Source: Bradyrhizobium elkanii USDA 76
Lineage (GTDB): Bacteria; Pseudomonadota; Alphaproteobacteria; Rhizobiales; Xanthobacteraceae
Reading direction: 5' to 3'
Length of the DNA stretch: 64,000 nt
Assembly: GCF_023278185.1 (NCBI RefSeq)
Contig: NZ_CP066356.1
Coordinates: forward strand, 1,542,001 to 1,606,000
Shown here: positions 46,820 through 56,692 of the stretch, in pieces
Numbering within the stretch: position 1 is the stretch's first letter
How the letters are laid out: every line of letters starts with the position of its first letter
Translations under genes and position numbers: made by a program
Notes under the pieces: model-generated
What the model was told of the DNA's origin: nothing
The model's database searches: none
Seen by the model: the letters and a program-made list of their open reading frames with translations, nothing else

Positions 46820-46833
46820 TTGACGCACGTCAA
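46820..46833 (-). promoter_or_regulatory. FixK/FNR-type box
   Basis: TTGACGCACGTCAA, 52-65 bases upstream of ATG 46768. Confidence 0.8.
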
Positions 46834-46868
46834 AATTCCGGGAAGACGGTCGAGACGACGCCGACAGC

Positions 46869-47015
46869 CTAGAACGGGCGGCGGCGATGGGGCCGGACAG
46901 GGTTTGACCTGGCCGGCTGGCTTAGCGAAGGCCGCTTTGCCTGCAACATCATCCGGACGAAGGCCACGACAGCGATCGCGATCGCTCCGATCGAGGCGAG
47001 CAGGTTCTGCAACAT
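46869..47015 (-). CDS. Small single-helix membrane protein
   Basis: A 48-residue protein from ATG 47015 after AGGAG; one helix (about 3-22), then a basic tail (ending RRRPF). The FixK box at 47069 lies 54-67 bases upstream and serves the divergent CBS-BON gene too. Unknown family. Confidence 0.6.
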   Translation of the reverse strand: MLQNLLASIGAIAIAVVAFVRMMLQAKRPSLSQPARSNPVRPHRRRPF

Positions 47016-47068
47016 GATTTTATTCTCCTGACTGACTGGCAACATCGTCGATCATGGGCCGCGGAGCC

Positions 47069-47082
47069 TTGATTCCGGTCAA
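47069..47082. promoter_or_regulatory. FixK/FNR-type box
   Basis: TTGATTCCGGTCAA, 54-67 bases upstream of the small gene at 47015 and 79-92 from CBS-BON copy 5. Confidence 0.75.
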
Positions 47083-47091
47083 GTGCGGGCA

Positions 47092-47105
47092 TTGAGCGAG
47101 ATCAA
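47092..47105 (+). promoter_or_regulatory. FixK/FNR-type box
   Basis: TTGAGCGAGATCAA, 56-69 bases upstream of ATG 47161, the start preferred for CBS-BON copy 5. Confidence 0.8.
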
Positions 47106-47160
47106 GACGAATGAGCCGGTCATGTGTGACCTTGGTGTAGATGTCGAAAGGAAAGCGGCA

Positions 47161-47907
47161 ATGCGCGCACATCAGATCATGGCGAGACATCTCGTCACTG
47201 TTGGAACCGAGACCTCTATTGTCGAAGCCGCCAAGCTGATGATGGATCACCATATCAGCGGCCTGCCGGTGGTCGACGCGGCTGGAAGACTGGTCGGAAT
47301 CCTGTCCGAGAGCGACTTTATGCGGCGAAGCGAGATCGGCACGCAACGCCGGCGCAACGGCTGGTTTAAGTTTCTTCTCGGCTCCGGCTACGCAGCCGCG
47401 GACTTTGTCCACGAGCGCGGACGGAAGGTCGGAGAGATTATGTCGTGCGACCCCGTCACCGTGACGGAAGAAACGCCCGTGTCTGATCTGGTCGATCTCA
47501 TGGAGAAGAAGGGCGTCAAGCGGCTGCCAGTGATGCGCGACGGGCGCCTCGTTGGCCTCGTGACGCGGGCGGACCTGCTGCGAGCGGTTGCGTCCATTGC
47601 GCACCAGATCCCGGATCCCACGGCGGACGACAACCATATCCACGATCGTATCGTGCGGGCGCTCGACGGGGCAAACTGGTGTCCGCTCGGGCTGCAGGTC
47701 TCGGTGCGCGACGGCGTGGTGCACCTTCGTGGGGTCATCATGGACGAGCGGGCGAGGCGGGCGGCGATCGTCGCCGCGGAGAATGCTGCCGGCGTCAAGG
47801 AAGTGCACGATCATCTGTGCTACGTTGATACCTATTCCGGCTTCTATATCCGATCCGCGGAAGACGAGCGAGCAGCTGCCGCCAAAGCGGAGGAGGCGGC
47901 AGGATGA
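47161..47907 (+). CDS. CBS-CBS-BON protein (copy 5)
   Basis: The 248-residue protein from ATG 47161 (GAAAGGAAAG site) opens MRAHQIMARHLVTVG like copies 2 and 4. CBS1: HHISGLPVVDAAGRLVGILSESDFMRRSEIGT; CBS2: GVKRLPVMRDGRLVGLVTRADLL; BON: VRDGVVHLRGVIMDERARRAAIV. It ends in an Ala/Glu-rich tail. An earlier open frame (from 47083) runs through both FixK boxes, which argues for the later start. Confidence 0.93.
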   Translation: MRAHQIMARHLVTVGTETSIVEAAKLMMDHHISGLPVVDAAGRLVGILSESDFMRRSEIGTQRRRNGWFKFLLGSGYAAADFVHERGRKVGEIMSCDPVTVTEETPVSDLVDLMEKKGVKRLPVMRDGRLVGLVTRADLLRAVASIAHQIPDPTADDNHIHDRIVRALDGANWCPLGLQVSVRDGVVHLRGVIMDERARRAAIVAAENAAGVKEVHDHLCYVDTYSGFYIRSAEDERAAAAKAEEAAG

Positions 47908-48060
47908 TCGTTCGCCCAGACTGGAAATCTCGCCACAAATGGTACCTCGTCCGGTCCGGTTGTCGTTCCTGATCACGTGAGCCGCACGTCGCGAAATGCG
48001 CGTGGTCCGCGCGGTCGAGATCGTTCAAGCTCTGCTCGCCTTGCAATACAGAGCAAGCCG

Positions 48061-48074
48061 TTGCGACAGATCAA
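48061..48074 (+). promoter_or_regulatory. FixK2-type box
   Basis: TTGCGACAGATCAA (TTGC-N6-TCAA), 64-77 bases upstream of ATG 48138. Confidence 0.65.
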
Positions 48075-48137
48075 TACGGGCGCCTCGCACTGATGGCAGC
48101 GTGAACAATAAAGAATCAGCCCATGCGAGGGTGCGCC

Positions 48138-48365
48138 ATGCCATCATTCGACGTTCGTTTCATCAAAACCGTTTGCGACGACACCGGCCACGAACATCGC
48201 GCCTGCCAGGCAGTGTTCAAGGTCGACGCTGCCTCGCTTTCCGCGGCCGCACAGCTGGCCGAGGCCGACTTCTGTAGGCAGAAGGGTGTCCGCGACTGGA
48301 CGATCTTTGCCGATTCCATGGAGCTTCGAACGCCGCCGACCGTGCCGTCGGCGTGGGGCGGCTGA
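48138..48365 (+). CDS. Hypothetical small protein
   Basis: A 75-residue soluble protein from ATG 48138 (AGGG site), opening MPSFDVRFIKTVCDDTGHE, with two further Cys (ACQAVF, DFCRQKG). A FixK-type box stands at the usual distance. I recognise no family. Confidence 0.65.
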   Translation: MPSFDVRFIKTVCDDTGHEHRACQAVFKVDAASLSAAAQLAEADFCRQKGVRDWTIFADSMELRTPPTVPSAWGG

Positions 48366-48410
48366 CGATCTTGGGTGGCGATCGAGATCGATTGCCGCGA
48401 CATCGCACAC

Positions 48411-48424
48411 TTGACCAGGATCAA
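48411..48424 (+). promoter_or_regulatory. FixK/FNR-type box of the cbb3 operon
   Basis: TTGACCAGGATCAA, 57-70 bases upstream of the DUF6455 gene; no other box precedes ccoN, so this probably drives DUF6455-ccoNOQP. Confidence 0.87.
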
Positions 48425-48480
48425 ATCGGCAATCGGGTCTTTCGGCTAAAGGTGGAGCCGAAAGAAGGGATGTGTGAGAA

Positions 48481-48978
48481 ATGGGCGACCGATCAGCTGG
48501 CAACAGTTCACCGCAATTCGAGAGTCTTCTGGCCCGCTTGCGGGCATTTCTTGCGCGTCGACACGAGTTCGATCTGTTGACCGCCAGGGAGGTCGACGAG
48601 ATCGCTCACGAGCTCAATCTCTCGACGCCGGACCTTCGTGCCCTTGCTCGCGAGCAAGGTTCGCCGGAGTTGCTCCGCAAGCGTCTCGAGCATGCAGGCC
48701 TGTCCGAGCAGATGCTAGCTTCTTCCTATTGCGATGTGTTGCGTGATCTGCAGCGAGTGTGCGGTCTGTGCCGTGAGAAGGCTCGCTGCGCCGCGGATCT
48801 CGCGCGGGAAAGGCGGGCCAGTCCGGCACGATACTGTCCAAATGAACTGACCCTGACGGCGCTGAGCCGCGGCGCCAGCAGCGCGCAGCATGGCGCAGGA
48901 ATTGATGCCGATCAAGTAGCTGGCGGCGAGATTGTGGTCTCCACGACGTCACCGCATCCAAAGAAAGCTTCCACATGA
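48481..48978 (+). CDS. DUF6455-type cysteine protein coupled to ccoN
   Basis: The 165-residue protein has a charged helical N-terminal half ([29 protein letters not shown]) and a DUF6455 segment with Cys pattern [27 protein letters not shown] then RYCPNEL. Its stop overlaps the ccoN start (ATGA), so it is translated together with the oxidase. A role in assembling or supplying cbb3 oxidase, or in metal or redox sensing, is inference. Confidence 0.78.
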   Translation: MGDRSAGNSSPQFESLLARLRAFLARRHEFDLLTAREVDEIAHELNLSTPDLRALAREQGSPELLRKRLEHAGLSEQMLASSYCDVLRDLQRVCGLCREKARCAADLARERRASPARYCPNELTLTALSRGASSAQHGAGIDADQVAGGEIVVSTTSPHPKKAST

Positions 48979-50627
48979 CGAATCCATCTTCCGTTTCAAA
49001 GTCGATGACGATGGGTGAAGCCGGCTTGACGTCGGCACTTGCGGTTTTTGCCTTCGTTAGCTTTCTGGGCGCGGCGATGGGGCACGATGCGGCGTTCAGT
49101 TTTCACGCGTCGCTTGCTTGTGCCGCCAGCCTGATCTCCGTGGTCATGATCGGCAATCGCTACCTTGACCGTCCCGCAGAATTGCCACCGGCGGAGATAG
49201 GCGGGCGCCCCAATTACAACCTTGGCCCGATCAAGTTCGCGTCCGCCATGGCGATGTTCTGGGGCATCGCGGGTTTCACTGTGGGTCTGATGATCGCCAT
49301 GCAGCTGGCCTGGCCGGCGCTTAATTTCGATCTGCCCTGGACGACATTCGGCCGCCTGCGGCCGCTGCATACGTCGGCCGTGATCTTCGCGTTCGGCGGC
49401 AACGTCCTGATCGCGACGTCGTTTTATGTCGTGCAAAAGACCTGCCGCACTCGCCTTGCAGGCGACCTGTCGCCCTGGTTCGTCGTGGTCGGCTACAACT
49501 TCTTCATCCTGATCGCCGGCACCGGCTACCTGCTCGGCGTGACCCAGTCGAAGGAATACGCCGAGCCGGAATGGTACGCCGACTTCTGGCTGACGATCGT
49601 CTGGGTGACGTATCTGCTCGTGTTCCTGATGACGTTGGTGAAGCGCAAGGAGCCGCACATCTTCGTCGCCAACTGGTTCTACCTGGCGTTCATTATTACC
49701 ATTGCGGTGCTGCATCTCGGCAACAATCCCGCGTTGCCGGTCTCCTTCCTCGGCTCGAAGTCCTACATCGCCTGGGGCGGCGTACAGGATGCCATGTTCC
49801 AGTGGTGGTACGGCCACAATGCGGTCGGCTTTTTCCTGACCGCCGGCTTCCTGGCGATCATGTACTATTTCATTCCGAAGCGGGCGGAGCGTCCGGTCTA
49901 TTCCTACCGGCTGTCGATCATCCATTTCTGGGCGCTGATCTTCCTTTACATCTGGGCCGGCCCGCATCATCTGCATTACACGGCGCTGCCGGACTGGGCG
50001 CAGACGCTCGGCATGACCTTCTCGATCATGCTCTGGATGCCGTCCTGGGGTGGCATGATTAACGGCCTGATGACGCTGTCGGGCGCCTGGGACAAGCTCC
50101 GCACCGATCCCGTCCTGCGCATGATGGTGGTGTCGGTCGCCTTCTACGGCATGTCGACCTTTGAAGGCCCGATGATGTCGATCAAGGTGGTCAATTCGCT
50201 GAGCCACTACACTGACTGGACCATCGGCCATGTGCATTCCGGCGCGCTGGGCTGGGTCGGCTTCGTCTCGTTCGGCGCGCTGTACTGCCTCGTCCCGTGG
50301 CTCTGGAATCGCCAGCTCTACAGCCTGAAGCTCGTCAACTGGCACTTCTGGATCTCGACCATCGGCATTGTGCTCTACATCTCCGCAATGTGGGTGTCGG
50401 GAATCCTGCAGGGCCTGATGTGGCGCGCCTACACCTCGCTCGGCTTCCTCGAATACTCCTTCATCGAGTCCGTCGAGGCCATGCATCCCTTCTACATCAT
50501 CCGCGCGGCCGGCGGCGCGCTGTTCCTGGTCGGCGCCCTGATCATGGCCTTCAATCTCTGGATGACGGTCAATGCCGGCCGAGCCAGCGAAACCGAGGGC
50601 GCCGGCGCCCTCCAGCTTGCCGAATAG
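48975..50627 (+). CDS. ccoN: cbb3-type cytochrome c oxidase subunit I
   Basis: The 550-residue polytopic protein is the catalytic FixN/CcoN subunit, with the low-spin heme His ([15 protein letters not shown]), Cu(B)/high-spin heme region [23 protein letters not shown], and the [12 protein letters not shown] histidine pair. It reduces O2 with very high affinity at the inner membrane. First of ccoNOQP. Confidence 0.97.
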   Translation: MTNPSSVSKSMTMGEAGLTSALAVFAFVSFLGAAMGHDAAFSFHASLACAASLISVVMIGNRYLDRPAELPPAEIGGRPNYNLGPIKFASAMAMFWGIAGFTVGLMIAMQLAWPALNFDLPWTTFGRLRPLHTSAVIFAFGGNVLIATSFYVVQKTCRTRLAGDLSPWFVVVGYNFFILIAGTGYLLGVTQSKEYAEPEWYADFWLTIVWVTYLLVFLMTLVKRKEPHIFVANWFYLAFIITIAVLHLGNNPALPVSFLGSKSYIAWGGVQDAMFQWWYGHNAVGFFLTAGFLAIMYYFIPKRAERPVYSYRLSIIHFWALIFLYIWAGPHHLHYTALPDWAQTLGMTFSIMLWMPSWGGMINGLMTLSGAWDKLRTDPVLRMMVVSVAFYGMSTFEGPMMSIKVVNSLSHYTDWTIGHVHSGALGWVGFVSFGALYCLVPWLWNRQLYSLKLVNWHFWISTIGIVLYISAMWVSGILQGLMWRAYTSLGFLEYSFIESVEAMHPFYIIRAAGGALFLVGALIMAFNLWMTVNAGRASETEGAGALQLAE

Positions 50628-50635
50628 GTCACGAC

Positions 50636-51370
50636 ATGTCTCTCTGGAATCGACACAAGATCTTTGAGAAGAACTCGATCATCCTGATCGTCGGCATTCT
50701 CGTCGTCATTGCGATCGGCGGACTGGTCGAGATCACCCCGCTGTTCTACCTGAAGAGCACGATCGAGGCGGTCGACGGTGTGCGGCCCTATACGCCGCTC
50801 GAGCTCGCCGGCCGCAACATCTATGTCCGCGAGGGCTGCTATCTCTGTCATTCGCAGATGATCCGTCCGCTGCGCGACGAGGTCGAACGCTACGGCCACT
50901 ACTCGCTCGCCGCCGAGAGCATGTACGACCATCCGTTCCAGTGGGGCTCCAAGCGTACCGGGCCGGATCTGGCACGTGTCGGCGGCAAATATTCCGACGA
51001 TTGGCACGTCACGCACCTGATCAATCCGCGCTCGATCGTCCCGCAATCGGTGATGCCCGGTTACCCGGCGCTCGCCAGGACGGAGCTCGACCCGTCCGAC
51101 GCCACGGCTCATCTGCGGACCAACCGTGCGGTCGGCGTGCCCTATACCGACGAGCAGATCGCCAACGCGGCCGCCGATCTCAAGGCGCAGGTCGACCCCG
51201 ACAGCCCCGGCTCCGACGCGTTCCAGAAGCGCTATCCGAAGGCGGCGGTCCGCAACTTCGACGGCAAGGCCGGCAATCCGACCGAGCTCGACGCGCTGAT
51301 CGCCTATCTGCAGATGCTGGGTACGCTCGTCGACTTCAAGCTCTACAACGAAAAAGCCAATCTGCGCTGA
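50636..51370 (+). CDS. ccoO: cbb3 oxidase mono-heme subunit II
   Basis: The 244-residue protein from ATG 50636 has one N-terminal anchor helix, the heme motif [15 protein letters not shown] and a methionine ligand in PQSVMPGYP. It passes electrons from CcoP to CcoN. It starts 8 bases after ccoN. Confidence 0.96.
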   Translation: MSLWNRHKIFEKNSIILIVGILVVIAIGGLVEITPLFYLKSTIEAVDGVRPYTPLELAGRNIYVREGCYLCHSQMIRPLRDEVERYGHYSLAAESMYDHPFQWGSKRTGPDLARVGGKYSDDWHVTHLINPRSIVPQSVMPGYPALARTELDPSDATAHLRTNRAVGVPYTDEQIANAAADLKAQVDPDSPGSDAFQKRYPKAAVRNFDGKAGNPTELDALIAYLQMLGTLVDFKLYNEKANLR

Positions 51371-51380
51371 GGGCACCAGC

Positions 51381-51545
51381 ATGAAAGCGATCGTTCAAGT
51401 CGAGAATTTCGCATCCAGCCTGGTCGGCACGCTCTGGACGCCCATCTTCGTTGGAATCTTCATCGCCATCGTCGCCTACGCGCTGTGGCCCCGCAACAAA
51501 TCTCTCTTCGATGCTGCAGCCCGGATGCCGCTGCGGGAGGACTGA
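51381..51545 (+). CDS. ccoQ: cbb3 oxidase small subunit IV
   Basis: A 54-residue protein with one helix (about 17-33, IFVGIFIAIVAYALW) followed by PRNKSLFDAAARMPLRED, the usual CcoQ/FixQ pattern. It lies between ccoO and ccoP with 10- and 6-base gaps. It stabilises CcoP in the complex. Confidence 0.92.
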   Translation: MKAIVQVENFASSLVGTLWTPIFVGIFIAIVAYALWPRNKSLFDAAARMPLRED

Positions 51546-51551
51546 CCGATC

Positions 51552-52424
51552 ATGAGCGAGCACAATGAGATCGACCGCGTTTCCGGCCGCAGCACGACCG
51601 GTCATGAGTGGGACGGCATCAAGGAGCTGAACACGCCGCTGCCGCGGTGGTGGGTCCTGACATTCTATGCCACGATCATCTGGGCGATCGGCTATTGGGT
51701 CGTCTATCCCGCTTGGCCACTGGTCTCGGGCTACACCACCGGTCTGTTTCAGTATTCCACCCGCGCCAGTGTCGCGACCGACCTTGCCGATCTTGAGAAG
51801 CTGCGTGGCGAGAAGATGGCGGTGCTCGGCAACGCGTCGCTGGCCGACATCGAGAAGGATCCGGCCCTGCTGGCGTTGGCGCGCGCCCGCGGCAAGACGG
51901 TGTTCGCCGATAATTGCGCACCATGCCACGGCAGCGGCGGCGCGGGCGCGAAGGGCTATCCCAACCTGAACGACGACGACTGGCTGTGGGGCGGCTCGCT
52001 CGACCAGATCATGCAGACCATCCAGTTCGGCGCACGCTCGGGACACGCCAAGACCCATGAAGGGCAGATGCTGGCGTTCGGTCGCGACGGCGTCCTCAAG
52101 AAGGACGAGATCGTCACGGTCGCCAACTATGTGCGCTCGCTGTCCGGCCTTTCCACCGCGCCGAAGTTCGACGCCACGGCAGGGAAGAAGCTCTTCACCG
52201 AGAACTGCACCAGCTGCCACGGCGACAACGGCAAGGGCAATCCGGAACTCGGCGCGCCGAACCTGACCGACCAGATCTGGCTCTATGGCTCCGACGAGGA
52301 GGCTCTGGTCGAGACCATCACCAATGGCCGCGCCGGCGTGATGCCGGCCTGGGTCGGCCGTCTGGATCCGGTCACCGTCAAGGCGCTGGCGGTCTATGTG
52401 CACTCGTTGGGCGGCGGCAAGTAG
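51552..52424 (+). CDS. ccoP: cbb3 oxidase di-heme subunit III
   Basis: The 290-residue protein has an N-terminal WWVLTFYATIIWAIGYWVVYP helix and two heme motifs, CAPCHGSGG (about residue 122) and CTSCHGDNG (about 219), each followed by a Met region. It takes electrons from soluble cytochrome c. Confidence 0.96.
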   Translation: MSEHNEIDRVSGRSTTGHEWDGIKELNTPLPRWWVLTFYATIIWAIGYWVVYPAWPLVSGYTTGLFQYSTRASVATDLADLEKLRGEKMAVLGNASLADIEKDPALLALARARGKTVFADNCAPCHGSGGAGAKGYPNLNDDDWLWGGSLDQIMQTIQFGARSGHAKTHEGQMLAFGRDGVLKKDEIVTVANYVRSLSGLSTAPKFDATAGKKLFTENCTSCHGDNGKGNPELGAPNLTDQIWLYGSDEEALVETITNGRAGVMPAWVGRLDPVTVKALAVYVHSLGGGK

Positions 52425-52451
52425 CCGCCACCGCGAGGGCGTCCGGGATCA

Positions 52452-52465
52452 TTGACCAAGGTCAA
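52452..52465 (+). promoter_or_regulatory. FixK/FNR-type box of fixGHIS
   Basis: TTGACCAAGGTCAA, 56-69 bases upstream of fixG. Confidence 0.87.
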
Positions 52466-52520
52466 ACCCGGACATGGTGCAGGGATGTAGGTTTCAACCA
52501 GAGCCTCATTCGAGCAACCC

Positions 52521-53978
52521 ATGAACAAGCCCGTGCCGCCTGATGAACTCATGACCGACGAAGACGGGCCGCTCTACGCGCCTCGCAAGAAGGTGTACCC
52601 GCAGAGCGTCTCCGGTCGGTTCCGCTCGATCAAGTGGCGGCTGATGGCCGTCTGCCTCGGCGTCTACTATCTGCTGCCCTTCGTACGCTGGCATCGGGGT
52701 CTCGGCGCGCCCGACCAGGCGGTCCTGATCGATTTCCCGAATCGTCGCTTCTATTTCTTCTTCATCGAGCTCTGGCCGCAGGAAATCTACTATTTCACCG
52801 GCCTTCTGGTACTGGCGGCGCTCGCCCTGTTCCTGATGAATGCGCTCGGTGGCCGGATCTGGTGCGGCTATCTCTGCCCGCAGACGGTCTGGACCGATCT
52901 GTTCTATGCGGTCGAGCGGCTGGTCGAAGGTGACCGCCGCGCGCAGATCAAAGCCGACGCTGGCCCAATGACCGCAAAGCGAGCCGGTCGCCGTGCGTTG
53001 AAGCACGCGATCTGGCTGATGATCGCCTGGTGGACCGGTGGCGCCTGGGTGCTCTATTTCGCCGATGCGCCGACCCTGGTGCGTGACCTTGCGACCTTTC
53101 AGGCGCCGGCGATCGCTTATGTCTGGATCGCGATGCTGACCGCATCGACCTATCTGCTGGCCGGCTACATGCGCGAGCAGGTCTGCGTCTATATGTGCCC
53201 GTGGCCGCGGATCCAGGCCGCGCTGACCGACGAATGGGCGCTCAACGTCACCTACAAATACGATCGTGGTGAGCCGCGTTGCTCGGTGAAGAAGGCGTTC
53301 GACATTCGCTCGCTCGGCGAGAAGGCCGGCGATTGCATCGATTGCAACCAGTGCGTTGCCGTATGCCCGACCGGGATCGACATTCGCGATGGCGCGCAGC
53401 TCGGCTGCATCCAGTGCGGCCTATGCATCGATGCCTGTGACGCCGTCATGACCAAGGTCAGCCGTAAGACCGGTCTGATCGGCTACGACAACGACATCAA
53501 CGTTCAGCGGCGCGTCGCCGGCAAGCAGGAGATTTTCAAGCCTGTTCGCGCCCGTACCGTCGTCTACGCCGGCCTGATCACCGTGGTCTGCGCCGTGATG
53601 CTTTACGCGTTGATGTCGCGAACCCTGCTCGACGTCAACGTGCTGCACGACCGCAACCCGATCGCGGTGCGTCTCAGCGACGGCGCGATTCGCAACGGAT
53701 ACACGCTCCGCTTCCTCAACAAGCGCGGCTTTGATCGTGTGATCGCGATCGATGTCGATGGACCGGCCGACGCGAAGCTACACGTCATCGGCGCGGACTC
53801 CGTGACGCCAGATCGGCCGATGATCGTTCTTGCGCGCGATACCACCACCGAACTGCGCGTGCTGGTGACGGCGCCGCTCGATGAAAGGGCGGAAAAGTCG
53901 GTGCCGGTCACATTCCGCGTCACCGATATCGGTCTCGGAGAGGTCGCCTCCGCGACCGACCACTTCGTCCTTCCCTAA
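52521..53978 (+). CDS. fixG: Iron-sulfur membrane protein FixG/CcoG
   Basis: The 485-residue protein has a cluster of helices (GGRIWCGYLCPQTVW), then two 4Fe-4S motifs (CIDCNQCVAVCPTGIDIRDG and CIQCGLCIDACD), a further helix and a C-terminal immunoglobulin-like region. CcoG helps reduce copper for cbb3 assembly in other bacteria. First of fixGHIS, behind a FixK box. Confidence 0.95.
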   Translation: MNKPVPPDELMTDEDGPLYAPRKKVYPQSVSGRFRSIKWRLMAVCLGVYYLLPFVRWHRGLGAPDQAVLIDFPNRRFYFFFIELWPQEIYYFTGLLVLAALALFLMNALGGRIWCGYLCPQTVWTDLFYAVERLVEGDRRAQIKADAGPMTAKRAGRRALKHAIWLMIAWWTGGAWVLYFADAPTLVRDLATFQAPAIAYVWIAMLTASTYLLAGYMREQVCVYMCPWPRIQAALTDEWALNVTYKYDRGEPRCSVKKAFDIRSLGEKAGDCIDCNQCVAVCPTGIDIRDGAQLGCIQCGLCIDACDAVMTKVSRKTGLIGYDNDINVQRRVAGKQEIFKPVRARTVVYAGLITVVCAVMLYALMSRTLLDVNVLHDRNPIAVRLSDGAIRNGYTLRFLNKRGFDRVIAIDVDGPADAKLHVIGADSVTPDRPMIVLARDTTTELRVLVTAPLDERAEKSVPVTFRVTDIGLGEVASATDHFVLP

Positions 53979-53993
53979 TCACGGAATTTTACC

Positions 53994-54494
53994 ATGGCAG
54001 CCTCAAGTCCAGCCGCGCGACCCATCACCGGACGTTTCGTCCTGGTCACGACGATCACGTTCTTCGCCGTCGTCATCAGCGTGAACATGGTCATGATGCG
54101 CCTTGCCATCACGACTCTTCCGGGCACCGAGGTCGACAGCGCCTACAGCGCCAGCCTCGCCTATCAGCGCGAGATCAATGCGGCCAGACAGCAGAACGAG
54201 CGCGACTGGCAGGTCCAGGCGCATGTCGATCGGCGGCCTGACGGCAGCGCCGCAATTGCACTCGAGGCGCGCGACCACGCCGGAGCGCCGCTGACGGGAA
54301 TGAGTTTCCTCGCTCGGCTCGAGCGGCCGATCGATCGTCGCGCAGACCGGCCGATCGAGATCGCCGAGGCTGGGGGTGGGAGCTATAGCGGCCGCGCCGA
54401 GGGCGTCGCCGCGGGGCAGTGGGACCTCGTCATCGAGGGCGACGCTGATGGCCGCCGCATGTTCCTGTCGAAGAACCGAATCCTGCTGAACTGA
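53994..54494 (+). CDS. fixH: FixH family protein
   Basis: The 166-residue protein has an N-terminal anchor helix (FVLVTTITFFAVVISVNMVMM) and a periplasmic domain. It is usually needed, with FixI, for cbb3 oxidase assembly; its exact role is not known. It starts 15 bases after fixG. Confidence 0.9.
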   Translation: MAASSPAARPITGRFVLVTTITFFAVVISVNMVMMRLAITTLPGTEVDSAYSASLAYQREINAARQQNERDWQVQAHVDRRPDGSAAIALEARDHAGAPLTGMSFLARLERPIDRRADRPIEIAEAGGGSYSGRAEGVAAGQWDLVIEGDADGRRMFLSKNRILLN

Positions 54495-54505
54495 AGGTGC
54501 ATCCT

Positions 54506-56692
54506 ATGCAGGCGGATATCGACTTCTCTCACTATCTGAAGAGCGCGGGCACCGGGCTCATCCATCTCGATCTCGCTGTCGAGGGCATCAATTGCGCGGG
54601 CTGCATGGCCAAGATCGAACGCAATCTGTCGGCCATACCTGACGTCACCTCTGCCCGCGTGAACCTAACGGACAGCCGTCTTGCGCTCGAATGGAAGGCG
54701 GGTGCTCTTGAACCGGCGCTGTTCGTAAGTCGGCTCGCGGAGCTCGGCTACAAGGCCTATCCGTTCGAGCGCGATGATGCCGAAACCCTGGAGGCCCGAC
54801 GGGCACAAGGCCTGTTGCGCCGGCTGGGCGTCGCGGCCTTTGCCGCCATGAACGTGATGATGCTGTCGGTCCCGGTATGGTCCGGCAACGTCTCCGACAT
54901 GCTGCCGGAGCAGCGTGATTTCTTCCACTGGCTGTCGGCGCTGATCGTGCTGCCGGCCGCGGCCTATTCGGCGCAGCCGTTCTTCTCGTCGGCGTTGTCA
55001 GCCCTGCGAGCGCGCGGCGTTAACATGGACGTTCCGATCAGTATCGGCATCATCCTGGCGCTGGCAACCTCGGTGATCGAGACCGTAAACCACGCCGAAC
55101 ATGCCTATTTCGATGCCGCGATCATGCTGATCGCGTTCCTGCTCGCCGGTCGCTATCTCGACCAGAACATGCGGCGGCGCACTCGCGCCTTTGCCAGCAA
55201 CCTGGCTGCCCTCAAGGCGGAGACCGCGACGAAGTTCATCAGTCCGACCGAGATCAGAACGGTCCCGGCAGCTGCGATCCGGCCAGGCGACATCGTGCTG
55301 CTGCGGCCCGGCGAGCGCTGTTCGGTCGACGGCAATGTGATCGAGGGCCGCTCCGAGGTCGACCAGAGCCTGATCACGGGCGAAACCCTGCCGGCGATGG
55401 TGTCGCCCGGCAGCGCGGTGTTCGCGGGCACGCTGATCCGTTCCGGCACGTTGCGCGTCCGCGCGTCGGCAGCCTCGGGCGGCACGCTGCTCGACGAAAT
55501 ATCCCGGCTGCTCGATCACGCGCTGCAGGCGCGCTCGCGCTATCTGCGTCTGGCGGAGCGGGCCTCGAGGCTCTATGCCCCGGTCGTGCACGCGACGGCG
55601 TTGCTCACGATGCTCGGCTGGCTGGCCTATGGCGCGAGTTTTCATGACTCGATCGTGACGGCGATTGCGGTCCTGATCATCACCTGTCCCTGCGCGCTGG
55701 GGCTTGCCATTCCGGCCGTGCAGACCGTTGCATCCGGGGCGCTGTTCAGTTCGGGCGTGCTGCTCAACGCCGGCGATGCGATCGAACGCATCGCCGAGAT
55801 TGACCGGGTGATCTTCGACAAAACGGGTACTTTGACGCTGCCCGAGCTCGATGTCGCCAACCTTGCGGACATCCCGGATCACGTCGTGAAGCTCGCGGGC
55901 CGGCTGGCACTCTCGAGCCGTCATCCGGTCGCGGCCGCGGTGGCGCGCAAGGCGGGGGCGGCCTCACCCCTGCCGGACATTGAGGAGGAACCGGGCCAGG
56001 GCGTGCACGGCTTCCATGAGGGGCGTCCGATCCGGCTGGGCCGCCCGTCATTCTGCGGTGCCGACGACCTCGCCAACGAGATTCTGTGCCGGGATCCGGA
56101 AGCCTCGGTCGTCGCGTTCAGCCACGGCGAGAGCAGGTATGCCTTCGCGGTTCGGCAGCGGCTGCGGCCGGACGCGGCGGAGGTGATCGCAGCGTTGACC
56201 CGCATGGGCATCGTCGTCGAGATCGTGTCCGGGGATCGCGAGCCAGCGGTCCGGCATGCGGCAAGGATGCTGGGCGTGCATGAATGGCGTGCGGAGGTCT
56301 CTCCGGTCGACAAGATCGACCGGATCGAGGAGCTGGTGCGCCAGGGCTGCAAGGTACTGATGGTCGGCGACGGCTTGAACGACGCGCCGGCTTTGGCCGC
56401 GGCGCACGCCTCGATGTCGCCTGTTACGGCCACGCACATGAGCCAGGCAGTTGCCGATTCTGTCTTCCTTGGTGAGCGGCTCATGCCGGTCATGGTCGCG
56501 GTCAAGGTGTCCCGCAAGGCGCTGCGGCTGATGCGGCAGAATCTCTGGCTTGCCGTCGTTTACAACGTCCTGGCAGTACCGATCGCGATCGCCGGCCTGG
56601 TCACGCCCCTGATCGCGGCGGCGGCGATGTCGGGTTCGTCGGTGATCGTGATGCTCAATGCGCTGAGGGCGCGAGCGAGGGAGGCGCTCTGA
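54506..56692 (+). CDS. fixI: Copper-type P1B ATPase FixI/CcoI
   Basis: The 728-residue protein from ATG 54506 has an N-terminal heavy-metal domain (VEGINCAGCMAKIERN), TGETLP, the metal-channel motif TCPCALGL, the phosphorylation site DKTGTLT and MVGDGLNDAPALAAA. It supplies copper for Cu(B) of cbb3 oxidase. Start ATG 54506 is preferred over GTG 54497 because of AAGG spacing. Followed at once by fixS (TGATG). Confidence 0.95.
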   Translation: MQADIDFSHYLKSAGTGLIHLDLAVEGINCAGCMAKIERNLSAIPDVTSARVNLTDSRLALEWKAGALEPALFVSRLAELGYKAYPFERDDAETLEARRAQGLLRRLGVAAFAAMNVMMLSVPVWSGNVSDMLPEQRDFFHWLSALIVLPAAAYSAQPFFSSALSALRARGVNMDVPISIGIILALATSVIETVNHAEHAYFDAAIMLIAFLLAGRYLDQNMRRRTRAFASNLAALKAETATKFISPTEIRTVPAAAIRPGDIVLLRPGERCSVDGNVIEGRSEVDQSLITGETLPAMVSPGSAVFAGTLIRSGTLRVRASAASGGTLLDEISRLLDHALQARSRYLRLAERASRLYAPVVHATALLTMLGWLAYGASFHDSIVTAIAVLIITCPCALGLAIPAVQTVASGALFSSGVLLNAGDAIERIAEIDRVIFDKTGTLTLPELDVANLADIPDHVVKLAGRLALSSRHPVAAAVARKAGAASPLPDIEEEPGQGVHGFHEGRPIRLGRPSFCGADDLANEILCRDPEASVVAFSHGESRYAFAVRQRLRPDAAEVIAALTRMGIVVEIVSGDREPAVRHAARMLGVHEWRAEVSPVDKIDRIEELVRQGCKVLMVGDGLNDAPALAAAHASMSPVTATHMSQAVADSVFLGERLMPVMVAVKVSRKALRLMRQNLWLAVVYNVLAVPIAIAGLVTPLIAAAAMSGSSVIVMLNALRARAREAL

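Noticed and set aside
48996..50486. Long minus-strand open frame (496 codons) opposite ccoN
   Set aside because: Antisense shadow of ccoN; composition (His, Arg, Glu, Asp) and lack of any motif.
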